Assembly (NCBI RefSeq): GCF_934230905.1
Contig: NZ_CAKQFJ010000001.1
Span: forward strand, 39,913 to 103,912
Length of the DNA: 64,000 nt
Direction: 5' to 3'
From: an uncultured Veillonella sp.
Lineage (GTDB): Bacteria > Bacillota > Negativicutes > Veillonellales > Veillonellaceae
Shown here: in pieces, positions 53,841 to 62,655 of the stretch
Layout of the letters: each line of letters starts with the position of its first letter
Numbering within the stretch: position 1 is the stretch's first letter
Notes under the pieces: generated by a model
Database searches by the model: none
What the model saw: the letters and a program-made list of their open reading frames with translations, nothing else
What the model was told of the DNA's origin: nothing
Program-made: the position numbers and the translations under genes

Positions 53841-54776
53841 CTAAGCTTTCTTGCGATCTGCAAGAACAGCTAATAAAATGACAATACCTTTTACGACTTG
53901 TTGATAGAAACTGGAAACGTCGAGAATATTTAACCCGTTGTTGAGGGTACCGATAATTAGGGCACCAATGAGGGTGCCAACGATATGACCGCGACCACCA
54001 GCAAGGCTTGTACCGCCGAGAACTACCGCTGCGATAGCGTCAAGTTCGTAGCCTGCACCTGCTGTAGGTTGTGCAGAGTTAAGACGAGATGTAATGATTG
54101 CACCAGCGATACCACAGAGCATACCAGTCAAGGCATACACGAAGATTTTAACGCGGTCAATCTTGATACCAGCAATGTAACTAACCTTTTCACTACCACC
54201 TACGGCATATGTTTTACGTCCTAAGGATGTGCGGCTCAATACGAACCAGAGAATGATAAAAGCTAAGAACATGGTGATAGCTGGAACTGGAAGGCCTGCA
54301 ATGTCCCCTTGGCCAAAACCGTGGAATAGAGGATTTTGCGTAAGGCCGGAAATTGGATTACCATCGGTAAATACCAAGGTAGCACCACGGTAGATTGTCA
54401 TGGTTGCTAAGGTTGCGATAAATGGAGCTACGCGGCCATAGGTAATAACAAGGCCGTTAATACCACCTAATACGAGACCGACACCAGCAGCTAAGAAAAT
54501 AGCTAACACAGGGTCTGTACCAGTTACAATGAGGTTTGCCATCACGGCGCTAGAAAGGGCGAGGATGGAACCAACGGATAAGTCGATACCGCCTGTTAAG
54601 ATGACAAATGTCATACCAAAAGCGATGATTGCATTGATGGATACTTGGCGCAATAAGTTACGCAAGTTAGAAAATTCAAGGAAACTGTCGTTCATGACAG
54701 AAATAATAATAAATAATAGGATGAGGCCGATGAGGGGGCCTAATTTTTTTACATATTGTAAAGCTTTGCTGTCCAT
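53841..54776 (-). CDS. rbsC: Ribose ABC transporter permease RbsC
   Basis: This 311-residue BPD_transp_2 permease has about ten helices, with ILTGGIDLSVGSILALSSA and GGTSLAGGRGHIVGTLIGALIIGTLNNGL as family signatures. The ATG at 54776 overlaps the rbsA stop by one base, behind AGGAGGACA. It forms the channel with RbsA and RbsB. Confidence 0.94.
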   Translation of the reverse strand: MDSKALQYVKKLGPLIGLILLFIIISVMNDSFLEFSNLRNLLRQVSINAIIAFGMTFVILTGGIDLSVGSILALSSAVMANLIVTGTDPVLAIFLAAGVGLVLGGINGLVITYGRVAPFIATLATMTIYRGATLVFTDGNPISGLTQNPLFHGFGQGDIAGLPVPAITMFLAFIILWFVLSRTSLGRKTYAVGGSEKVSYIAGIKIDRVKIFVYALTGMLCGIAGAIITSRLNSAQPTAGAGYELDAIAAVVLGGTSLAGGRGHIVGTLIGALIIGTLNNGLNILDVSSFYQQVVKGIVILLAVLADRKKA

Positions 54777-56257
54777 TATTGTCCTCCTGTGGCTAATGTC
54801 ATAATTGATTCTGGTGTTGCTTCGCTGCGGTCTAATACACCAGCTACGCATCCTTCATGGATAACCATAATGCGGTCACTCATGCCAAGTACTTCTGGTA
54901 ATTCAGAGGATACCATAATAATGGATACACCATTGTTTGTTAATTCATTCATTAAATCATAAATGTCACGTTTAGCACCAATATCGATACCGCGCGTAGG
55001 CTCATCCATAATGATAATGGATGGTTTTTTGCCAACCCATTTGGCAATAACTACTTTTTGTTGGTTACCACCGGATAGGGATGATGCTGGTTCGTGGATT
55101 GATTGTGTTTTAACGCCTAACTTTTTAGACAATTCGTCAGCAAAGGAATTAAGCTTGCCGTTATCCAATACATGGGATGGGCAAATATCATTGAGGTTTG
55201 GCAATGTAATATTGGAACCGATGGAGAAATCGAGAATTAAACCTTCGCTCTTTCTATTTTCTGTGATGAAAGCAATGCCAGCTTTGATGGCATCTTCTGG
55301 TTTTTTACAGTTCAGAACGGAGCCGTTAACTGTTACGGTACCGCCATTGTGTTTATCTACACCAAAGATAGCACGCATAATTTCTGTACGGCCGGCACCC
55401 ATAAGGCCTGCTACTCCTAGAATTTCCCCTTTGCGCAAGGAAAAAGAAATCTCATGGTTAAAGCCTTCTGGTTTTAGCTTATCGACATTCATGACTACAT
55501 TACCTGGTACTGTAGTACGAGCGGGATAAAATTCGTCGATAGAACGGCCCACCATGTGGCGTACCACTTCATCTACAGAAATTTCTGCCGTTGGTTTTGT
55601 GATAATCGTATGACCGTCACGCATAACCGTTATAGTATCGCATTCGCTAAATACCTCTTCCATACGGTGCGAGATGTACACGATTGCAACGCCGCGTGCT
55701 TTCATTTTGCGCATCATGTTAAATAATGTAGCTGTTTCTCGCTCTGTGAGGGCTGCAGTCGGTTCGTCCATGATGACAACCTTTGCATCTAACATCAAGA
55801 TGCGAAGGATTTCCGTCATTTGTTGGTGACCAACAGAGCAAAGACCTGCCTCAGTTGTGAGCGGTAATTCGATGCCTAGTTCGCGACATGTATTTTCTGC
55901 TTCAGCGAGCATCGCCTTTTTATCGAGCATACCAAATTTATTGCGCTTTGGTCTCATTAAATATAAATTTTTTAATAATGTAAGATTTGGCCAAATGTTG
56001 AGCTCTTGGTGGATAAAGGCTACACCGTTTAGCTCGGCCTCTCTTGGGTTAGGAAAGGTGCGTTCTACGCCGTCGATGGTGATTGTACCAGCATCTGCCT
56101 TGTGAATACCGGTAAGGATATTCATGAGGGTAGACTTGCCAGCACCATTTTCGCCCATCAAGGCGTGAACCTCACCCTCCTTGAGGGTAATACTGACATC
56201 TCGTAGTACTTGGTTCGTACCAAATGCCTTTGCAATGCCTGACATAACAATTTCCAT
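54776..56257 (-). CDS. rbsA: Ribose ABC transporter ATPase RbsA (two nucleotide-binding domains)
   Basis: This 493-residue protein has two ATPase halves. The first has Walker A GENGAGKST (about residues 36-44) and LDAKVVIMDEPTAALT; the second has LMGAGRTE in place of Walker A and signature LSGGNQQKV with IIMDEPTRGID, as usual in sugar ABC ATPases. GGAG precedes the ATG. An ACTTTCAC octamer lies 20 bases upstream of the start, on the same strand. Confidence 0.94.
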   Translation of the reverse strand: MEIVMSGIAKAFGTNQVLRDVSITLKEGEVHALMGENGAGKSTLMNILTGIHKADAGTITIDGVERTFPNPREAELNGVAFIHQELNIWPNLTLLKNLYLMRPKRNKFGMLDKKAMLAEAENTCRELGIELPLTTEAGLCSVGHQQMTEILRILMLDAKVVIMDEPTAALTERETATLFNMMRKMKARGVAIVYISHRMEEVFSECDTITVMRDGHTIITKPTAEISVDEVVRHMVGRSIDEFYPARTTVPGNVVMNVDKLKPEGFNHEISFSLRKGEILGVAGLMGAGRTEIMRAIFGVDKHNGGTVTVNGSVLNCKKPEDAIKAGIAFITENRKSEGLILDFSIGSNITLPNLNDICPSHVLDNGKLNSFADELSKKLGVKTQSIHEPASSLSGGNQQKVVIAKWVGKKPSIIIMDEPTRGIDIGAKRDIYDLMNELTNNGVSIIMVSSELPEVLGMSDRIMVIHEGCVAGVLDRSEATPESIMTLATGGQ

Positions 56258-56316
56258 AATTACTCCTATATAATTGGTGAAAGTATCGATTGTTGCATGT
56301 AATAAATTGCTATATT

Positions 56317-56730
56317 TTACGGACGATCACTAAAGATACAATCGGCGCGCAAGATAATATTGGCATATGGAGATACTTCACCAGTTCTAATAATACATTT
56401 GCACCGTTTAGTTGCTTCTTTGAAAGCCTCGTGACTAGTTGTAATCCATTCGAATTCATCGCAAGGGAATGTTGACTCTAAGAAATCATGATTATTTGGA
56501 TTAAAATCTTTCATTTCCTTAGCAATATGAATTGCTTCAATCTTCATATGTTGTGTGATAAGAGATACAACTTGCTCAAAACTTGGTACACCAAATTCCA
56601 AAGCGAGGTCAATTTTTTGAACTCCTTCAGGTACGGGTAGACCACAGTCAGAAATACAAATCGTATCTGTATGGCCAAGATCCGCAAGAACCTTAGCAAT
56701 ATGGCTATTTAAAATACCATGTCGTTGCAT
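56317..56730 (-). CDS. rbsD: D-ribose pyranase RbsD
   Basis: This 137-residue enzyme interconverts pyranose and furanose forms of ribose so ribokinase can act. It opens MQRHGILNSHIAKVLADLGHTDTICISDCGLPVPEGV, with the catalytic His in GHTD and DCGLP as family marks. It is separated from rbsK by the repeat hairpin at 56748-56840. Confidence 0.93.
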   Translation of the reverse strand: MQRHGILNSHIAKVLADLGHTDTICISDCGLPVPEGVQKIDLALEFGVPSFEQVVSLITQHMKIEAIHIAKEMKDFNPNNHDFLESTFPCDEFEWITTSHEAFKEATKRCKCIIRTGEVSPYANIILRADCIFSDRP

Positions 56731-56747
56731 AATAAACTCCTTTAATC

Positions 56748-56840
56748 AACGAATATACATTTCTAAGCCTCCACCGGCCGGGTCTGACTCCGGCCAAAGG
56801 CCTTCGCAGGGCCAAAGTCGTTTAGAAATGTATATTCGTT
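56748..56840. repeat. Long hairpin with conserved CTCCA...AAGTCG core, copy 2
   Basis: Perfect 19-bp arms AACGAATATACATTTCTAA (56748-56766) and TTAGAAATGTATATTCGTT (56822-56840) hold a loop with CTCCACCGGCCGGGTCTG and GGGCCAAAGTCG. The core is shared with 13940-13982, but the stems are unrelated. It lies within the rbs operon, between rbsK and rbsD. Confidence 0.75.
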
Positions 56841-56851
56841 TCTAAATAACT

Positions 56852-57736
56852 TTATTGTTTTAAAAAGAAATCGACCTCATCCTTGGTAGGCATCCCTGAT
56901 TGTGCACCTAGTTTTTGGATGGAGAGGGCAGCTGCTGCATTGCCGTAGTGTAGGGCAGCGGCGAGGCTTTTACCATTAACAATAGCCGTTGCAAAGGCAC
57001 CATTAAATGTATCACCTGCACCTGTGGTATCTACTGGCTCAACCTTGAAGCCAGATACGGTGTGGATTTTTCCGTTATCAGCATAGCCTACGCCCTTACT
57101 GCCTAGGGTAACAATAATCTTGTTTTCGTTAGCTAATAATGTTTCTTCGGTAGATTGATTAGGGTAGAGGGCCGATAATTCGTGTTCATTTGGTGTGATA
57201 TAGGTTGCTAATTTTAACCATTCAGGATTGAGGTTAGCTGCTGGAGCCGGGTTTAAGAGGACTTTCACATTGGCTTCGTGACACCGACGAATAATATATT
57301 CAATAGTTGGAATAGGAATCTCATTTTGAACCATTACGAGATCCGATTGTTCGATAGTGGACCAAGCATTATCAACTATAGATTTGTCCACTTTGGCATT
57401 AGCACCAGCGATGACGATGATGCTGTTGTCGCCTTCAGCTAACGTGATATGAGCAGTACCTGTTGTTGTATCTGGTACAGTGACGATATAGTCAGCATTG
57501 ATATGATTTTCTTTGAGATTATCTAAAATCATTTGACCATATGCATCTTGACCGATACAACCTACCATAGTTACCTCTGCACCTAAACGGGCCGCTGCTA
57601 CCGCTTGATTAGCACCTTTTCCGCCGTGAGCGATATGCAATTCGTTGCCCATAATTGTTTCGCCAGCAGCCGGACGCTTATCAGCGAGGACTACAATATC
57701 CATGTTACAACTACCTATAACAACAATGCGATTCAT
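56852..57736 (-). CDS. rbsK: Ribokinase RbsK
   Basis: This 294-residue PfkB-family kinase phosphorylates ribose at O5. The N-terminal motif is HGGKGANQAVAAARLG and the C-terminal catalytic motif is DTTGAGDTFNGAFA (Asp is the base). AAGGAG precedes the ATG. It is the first gene of the rbs unit. Confidence 0.93.
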   Translation of the reverse strand: MNRIVVIGSCNMDIVVLADKRPAAGETIMGNELHIAHGGKGANQAVAAARLGAEVTMVGCIGQDAYGQMILDNLKENHINADYIVTVPDTTTGTAHITLAEGDNSIIVIAGANAKVDKSIVDNAWSTIEQSDLVMVQNEIPIPTIEYIIRRCHEANVKVLLNPAPAANLNPEWLKLATYITPNEHELSALYPNQSTEETLLANENKIIVTLGSKGVGYADNGKIHTVSGFKVEPVDTTGAGDTFNGAFATAIVNGKSLAAALHYGNAAAALSIQKLGAQSGMPTKDEVDFFLKQ

Positions 57737-57780
57737 GATATCTCCTTACCTATTTATTAGTGTATCTTAATTCTGTTATT

Positions 57781-57809
57781 AGTATAGCGTAAATAACGTT
57801 GTTTATCTA
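57781..57809 (-). promoter_or_regulatory. rbs promoter with LacI-type operator
   Basis: Read on the minus strand, TAGATA (57809-57804), a 17-base spacer and TATACT (57786-57781) form a promoter. The spacer holds AAACAACGTTATTT (57804-57791), a near-palindrome centred on CG, as in RbsR/LacI-family operators. No regulator gene of that family is in the window. Confidence 0.5.
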
Positions 57810-57835
57810 TATAAATAACCATAAATTATGGGCAT

Positions 57836-57878
57836 AAAAAATCGGTATACATTTTCTAAACATGAAAATGTATACCGA
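57836..57878 (-). terminator. Terminator of the NAD(P)-binding protein gene
   Basis: TCGGTATACATTTTC pairs with GAAAATGTATACCGA. On the minus strand a run of T follows at 57841-57836. Confidence 0.85.
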
Positions 57879-57980
57879 AGATGTTGGGTAGTTTTATAAA
57901 CCGTTAAGGATATTAATATCAGATTAGTCCAATTGATGTATCATTTGAAAGTTCCATAGAGGTCTCCTAATATATGGTGA

Positions 57981-58637
57981 TTATAAAAACGATGGTTTAT
58001 CGTAGTGTGTACCTGGTTCACCTACACCAATGCTGGCACGACTGAATGGTGTTTCGTCTTCAACGTGTAGGATATCATAAATAGCTTTTACCACAGCTTC
58101 CCGTGTAACTTGTGCGTCGTTGAATGGAGCCCCTTCAGGGATTAATTCATAATTCGTATTTTCCATGTCATTATAAAGCCAAGGGAGACGTAAAATCGTG
58201 TAGTTTAAGTTGGATTCGCGTAATACGTTGCGCGCTTGACGTTCGCCTTGTACATAGCTAATTGGTAGATTATCAAAAGTCCATTTTTCTAGTTCTTTTG
58301 GAAATTCACCAGATAGACCGGCCATGGATAAACCGATGATGCGGCGAATGTTTTGGTGAGCAAGTGCTTTCACAATAGCTGCCATATCACTGCCAGTTTC
58401 CATAGCACTAAGGAATACGACTTCTGTATTCTTAACGGCTTCCTCTAATTTTTTAGGGTTTTGGAACGATCCTTCGATAACGGTTATCCGTTCGTGTTCT
58501 AAAATTTCCGGATGAATGCGTGTGCTCAATTGACGTCCATATAATGTGATGTGCATATCTGTATATGTTAACAGTGTTGCTGTCAATCGTTGTGCGATTT
58601 GGCCTGCAGCGCCTAAGATTGTAATATATTTGTACAT
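57981..58637 (-). CDS. NAD(P)-binding atypical SDR (NmrA/YwnB-like)
   Basis: This 218-residue single-domain protein has an N-terminal Rossmann motif (ITILGAAGQIAQRLT, about residues 6-20) and an SDR-like core (FLSAMETGSDMAAIVKAL, NYTILRLPWLYND), as in the atypical SDR5 group. No classical Tyr-x3-Lys is evident, so the enzymatic role is uncertain. AGGAGGTCCAC sets the ATG at 58637; a longer upstream reading is not needed. Confidence 0.75.
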   Translation of the reverse strand: MYKYITILGAAGQIAQRLTATLLTYTDMHITLYGRQLSTRIHPEILEHERITVIEGSFQNPKKLEEAVKNTEVVFLSAMETGSDMAAIVKALAHQNIRRIIGLSMAGLSGEFPKELEKWTFDNLPISYVQGERQARNVLRESNLNYTILRLPWLYNDMENTNYELIPEGAPFNDAQVTREAVVKAIYDILHVEDETPFSRASIGVGEPGTHYDKPSFL

Positions 58638-58797
58638 GTGGACCTCCTGTGTGGGCGTAATTAATATATGCATTATATCATAACTATGTGACGAGGAAGT
58701 GAGAAAGCTTTGTATAGAAAAAGATTATAAACTTTCACAATACCCATATAAATGTTAAAATAAACAGTATATATTCTATTGAAGAAAAGAGGGTATT

Positions 58798-60381
58798 ATG
58801 GAACGAATAAAGGATCTCGTGTACACTCATGACCAGGGTGGACAGTTTAGATGGGTAACAGTGAGTACCTTGATGCTCGCATTAGGCACGATTTTGCATT
58901 TAGTAAGTCCTAGTTTTGCAGGTGTTACACCAAACTGGATGATTGCGGCGTATTGTGTGGCGATTTTATTGACAAAACCTAGCGTCTCCCAAGCATTAGG
59001 GATTGGCTTAGTAGCTGCTTTGATTGAAGTTTTAACCTCAAAATCTGGCTTCCCTTATGGTAACTTGTTGTCTGAGCCAGCTGGTGCATTGGTGATAACA
59101 TTCATTTCGCGTACCATGACATCTATGAAAATCGGTAAAATTGGCTCCTTTGAGATTACACCGATAGTAGGTGCATTCTTTACAACTGTTGTATCTGGTG
59201 GTATTTTCGTTACGTTGTTATGGCAAATTGCAGGATTACCTAATAATGTGTATTTGTATGCTATGTGGCCTCTCGTATTAGTGGTGGCAGCTGTAAATGC
59301 AGCAATTACACCTGTGTTGTATATTCCGGCTCAAAAGATGTTTGTAAAACGTGGCATGTTGCCAAGTGGTGGTGAGGTTTCTAGTGATCATAGTGGACTT
59401 GTTATTACGCCAGAACGGGATGCAAAGATTTCTATTGAGCATATGAATTATTTCCATCCTAAGGCCACGGTACCTACGTTAAAGAACATCAATCTCGATG
59501 TTCACGAAGGTGATTTCCTTGTTGTAACAGGCCCTGCTGGCTGTGGTAAAAGTACCCTTTGTATGGCTATGGTTGGGGCTGTGCCTAAATTTTATGGCGG
59601 TCGCCTTGAAGGCATGGTTTTTGTAGATGGTAAGGCTACAACACAATTGTCGATTCCTGAATTAGCAAATCATGTTGGCGTTGTTCTTGCCGATTATGAT
59701 ACGCAACTTGTAACGATGACCGTTCGCGAAGAAGTGGCCTTTGCCATGGAAAATCGTGGTTACGATCGAGCTACTATCGATACTCGTTGTGCAGAGGTAT
59801 TTAAACAAGTTGGTATTGAAGGTCTTGAGGATCGTAAAATTACGAGCTTGTCCGGCGGTCAACGTCAGCGGTTAGCAATTGCTTCCGTGTTGGCAACAAA
59901 TCCATCTGTTCTAGTTCTTGATGAACCGACTAGTTCTCTTGATCCAGATGGGACGGCTGAACTATATCGTCTCGTTGGTGATTTAAATCGCAATCATGGT
60001 ATTACCGTTGTAGTTATCGACCATGATTTACATGCTGTATTGCCATATGCTAACCGCATGGCACTTATGGTGGACGGTGAAATCGTATGCGATAGCGATG
60101 TGGCTACAACATTGGAATACATGTACAATCATGATATTTATGTGGAAGCATTGCCATCTGTATTTACAACCTATATGGAACTTGAAAAAGCTGGTTATCA
60201 TAGTGATGAACCTTGGCTTAGCATTGAATCGGCTATCAAGGGCCTTCATCATATAGAGATGGCTAAGGCGATTGACAGGTCTCGTTATGAAAATTCCAGT
60301 GATGTAATTGATGCTGGTGAAAGCCAAACTCAACATAGTAATACGATAGGTGAAAGTACAGGAGGTGGTGCACATGCTTAA
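58798..60381 (+). CDS. ECF transporter: S component fused to ATPase
   Basis: This is a 527-residue fusion. Residues about 15-185 form a six-helix substrate-binding membrane domain with a TrpP/QueT-like look (VSPSFAGVTPNWMIAAYCVAILL; GFPYGNLLSEPAGALV). Residues about 208-455 form an EcfA ATPase: Walker A GPAGCGKST at 255-263, signature LSGGQRQRLA, Walker B VLVLDEPTSSLD. A polar tail of about 70 residues follows. In ordinary ECF transporters these are separate proteins. AGAGGG precedes the ATG. The substrate is not evident (an aromatic amino acid or vitamin is a guess). Confidence 0.88.
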   Translation: MERIKDLVYTHDQGGQFRWVTVSTLMLALGTILHLVSPSFAGVTPNWMIAAYCVAILLTKPSVSQALGIGLVAALIEVLTSKSGFPYGNLLSEPAGALVITFISRTMTSMKIGKIGSFEITPIVGAFFTTVVSGGIFVTLLWQIAGLPNNVYLYAMWPLVLVVAAVNAAITPVLYIPAQKMFVKRGMLPSGGEVSSDHSGLVITPERDAKISIEHMNYFHPKATVPTLKNINLDVHEGDFLVVTGPAGCGKSTLCMAMVGAVPKFYGGRLEGMVFVDGKATTQLSIPELANHVGVVLADYDTQLVTMTVREEVAFAMENRGYDRATIDTRCAEVFKQVGIEGLEDRKITSLSGGQRQRLAIASVLATNPSVLVLDEPTSSLDPDGTAELYRLVGDLNRNHGITVVVIDHDLHAVLPYANRMALMVDGEIVCDSDVATTLEYMYNHDIYVEALPSVFTTYMELEKAGYHSDEPWLSIESAIKGLHHIEMAKAIDRSRYENSSDVIDAGESQTQHSNTIGESTGGGAHA

Positions 60382-61183
60382 GGTAGAAAACTTACGATTT
60401 GGCTATGTGCCTACCGTAGATATTTTTAGAAATGTAAACTTTACTATTCATGAAGGCGAATTTATCGCTATTGGTGGTAAGAATGGTTGTGGTAAAACTA
60501 CTATTACACGCCTTTTAGTAGGACTTGAAAAGGCTAGCGAAGGTCATATTCGTTACAATGGTAAGGATATTACCTCCATGCCAGCCTTTAAACGGGGTCA
60601 ATTCATTGGCTACGTATTTCAACAACCAGATCGTCAAATGTTTAGACCTACCGTAGCTACTGAGATAGCTTTTGGCCCTGAATCTTTGGGTCGATCTAAA
60701 GAAGAAGTTACACGTATTGTAGACGAAGTATTAGAACGTTGTGGTATTAGCCATTTACGCAATGAGTATCCACCTACATTGCGCCGTGGCGAAAAACAAC
60801 GTGTTGCCATTGCATCTGCATTGGCGATGCAATCTAACATTCTTATCCTCGATGAGCCCACAAGTGGTCAAGATGGTAAGGAAACAAAAGAGTTATTGGC
60901 CTTGCTTCGTCAGTTGAACCAAGAAGGCATTACAATCTTATTGATTACTCATGATATGGAAATTATGGCTGCTGAATGTTCCCGTGCTATCATCATGGGC
61001 CATCGCACTGTGTCCTTTGATGGCACACCAGAAGCGTTATTTTCAAAATCTACTGATGAATTACACGATTTAGGCTTAACAAAGCCGCCAAGTGTAGAGC
61101 TTTCACAAGCCGTGCCGGGACTAGGTTATTGTAAATCGATGGATGAATTGCGGATGCGCCTTATTGCGCAATTGGCAGAATAG
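60374..61183 (+). CDS. ECF transporter second ATPase with altered signature motif
   Basis: This 269-residue EcfA protein has Walker A GKNGCGKTT (about residues 37-45), the Q-loop (VFQQPDRQMF) and Walker B NILILDEPTSGQD. Its signature motif reads LRRGEKQR instead of LSGGQ-type residues, so one of the two composite ATP sites in the heterodimer is likely weak or inactive. It overlaps the S-A fusion gene by eight bases; AGGAGGTGG serves the ATG at 60374. Confidence 0.9.
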   Translation: MLKVENLRFGYVPTVDIFRNVNFTIHEGEFIAIGGKNGCGKTTITRLLVGLEKASEGHIRYNGKDITSMPAFKRGQFIGYVFQQPDRQMFRPTVATEIAFGPESLGRSKEEVTRIVDEVLERCGISHLRNEYPPTLRRGEKQRVAIASALAMQSNILILDEPTSGQDGKETKELLALLRQLNQEGITILLITHDMEIMAAECSRAIIMGHRTVSFDGTPEALFSKSTDELHDLGLTKPPSVELSQAVPGLGYCKSMDELRMRLIAQLAE

Positions 61184-61191
61184 GAGGGGCC

Positions 61192-61860
61192 ATGGAACGA
61201 TTAGTACCATTAACAAAAATTTTGATGACCCTTGCTGTATCTGTATGGGCCATCTTCTTGCGGGATTGGATGTCATTAATGGCATTAGTTGTCGTAGAAT
61301 TAGTAGCATTATTGTTGACTGGCTTATTATGGAAACAACATAAGGCTGTATTAGCCTTAATCGTATTTGCTGTATTTTTAGGCCTTGTTCAATATTTAGG
61401 CAGTGGAGACGTTGTATCCGCTGTTGTATCCGGTCTTCGCATGCTTGCCATGACACTCGTATTTATTGCACTTTTGGCAACGACTAAATTACAAGACTTA
61501 ACAGCGGCCCTTGTAACACAATGCAAAATTCCTTACGCATATGCATTTATGTTCACCGCAGCCCTTCGATTTGTACCAGATTTTCTTGGTGAAAGTAAGG
61601 CTGTACAAGAGGCGCAATCTTGTCGAGGACTGTCCTTAGAAGGTAATATTTTTAAACGCATGAAATCCTATGCCTCTGTCATTCAGCCATTACTTTTAAA
61701 ATCTTTGGGCCGCTCTGAAACAATGGCATTATCCTTGGAACTTAGAGGATTTGGTGGCAAGACACATAGTTTTGCCGCATCAGTAGGTCTTAAACTATTA
61801 GACTATATAGTTATTGTTGCGTTAGTTGTAGTTACGCTTATTTTGTTTGGCGTATTATAG
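61192..61860 (+). CDS. ecfT: ECF transporter transmembrane coupling protein EcfT
   Basis: This 222-residue membrane protein has about five helices and two Ala-Arg-Gly-type coupling motifs (EAQSCRGLSLEG, about residues 141-152, and LELRGFGGK, about 182-190) that contact the ATPases. AGGAGG supports the ATG at 61192. It completes a three-gene ECF transporter. Confidence 0.92.
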   Translation: MERLVPLTKILMTLAVSVWAIFLRDWMSLMALVVVELVALLLTGLLWKQHKAVLALIVFAVFLGLVQYLGSGDVVSAVVSGLRMLAMTLVFIALLATTKLQDLTAALVTQCKIPYAYAFMFTAALRFVPDFLGESKAVQEAQSCRGLSLEGNIFKRMKSYASVIQPLLLKSLGRSETMALSLELRGFGGKTHSFAASVGLKLLDYIVIVALVVVTLILFGVL

Positions 61861-61957
61861 AGAGATAATTGCCTACATTTTATTGCTAGTCAGTGTTATA
61901 TATTTATGATATGCTACAGATAGGTAGTAAAGCGTACGAAATTACCTACAATATAAC

Positions 61958-61989
61958 AAAAAAGGACGAGTTGCCGCTCGTCCTTTTTC
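61958..61989 (+). terminator. Terminator after ecfT
   Basis: AAAAAGGACGAG pairs with CTCGTCCTTTTT around a 6-base loop. Confidence 0.9.
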
Positions 61990-62078
61990 TTGCTTATTTT
62001 TTTGTCTTATTTTGTAACCAATAGTTGTATGTAGTTACAGCTAAGGTTGCTTTCATAAACTGTTTTAGAGGAATATGT

Positions 62079-62579
62079 ATGAGTGAATTAGTCATTCGAT
62101 CAATCACAAAAAATGATGTATCTGCTTGTTTAGCCATATACAACTACGAGGTTATACATGGTGTAGCCACATTAGATCTTGAGCCACGTACATTAGAAGA
62201 GTGGCATGAATGGTATTCTGCTCATCAGACTGTAGAGCATTGTATTTTTGTCGGTACTATTGATGGTGTAGTGGTGGGTTATGCATCGCTTTCACCGTAT
62301 CGATTAAAGGATGCTTTCAAAAGTACTGTAGAATTATCTATATATATTCATCAAGACTATCGTGGTAAAGGTGTAGCATCTAAATTGATGGCCCATATTT
62401 TAGAACATGCCAAAGAAAATGATACATTGCATACGGTGGTGTCTGTTATTACTGCAGGCAATGAGGCAAGTACTGCTTTGCATACGCGTTTTAACTTTAC
62501 CTATTGTGGACTTACCCCTGAAGTCGGTTTTAAACATGGAAAATATCAGGATACCGAAACTTACGCATTATTGGTATAA
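62079..62579 (+). CDS. PAT/YncA-type GNAT acetyltransferase
   Basis: This 166-residue protein resembles phosphinothricin or amino-acid N-acetyltransferases. VIRSITKNDVSACLAIYNYEV starts the domain, the acetyl-CoA loop is HQDYRGKGVASKL (about residues 88-100), and GNEASTALHTRFNF is the usual C-terminal motif. GAGGAAT precedes the ATG at 62079. Its natural substrate is unknown (methionine sulfone/sulfoximine-like compounds are common for relatives). Confidence 0.85.
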   Translation: MSELVIRSITKNDVSACLAIYNYEVIHGVATLDLEPRTLEEWHEWYSAHQTVEHCIFVGTIDGVVVGYASLSPYRLKDAFKSTVELSIYIHQDYRGKGVASKLMAHILEHAKENDTLHTVVSVITAGNEASTALHTRFNFTYCGLTPEVGFKHGKYQDTETYALLV

Positions 62580-62655
62580 TAATAGATATTAAATCATTCA
62601 TATGTCCGTGGGGTTGCGGATTATATGTTATACATAGATAGGGGTACAGTAAGTT

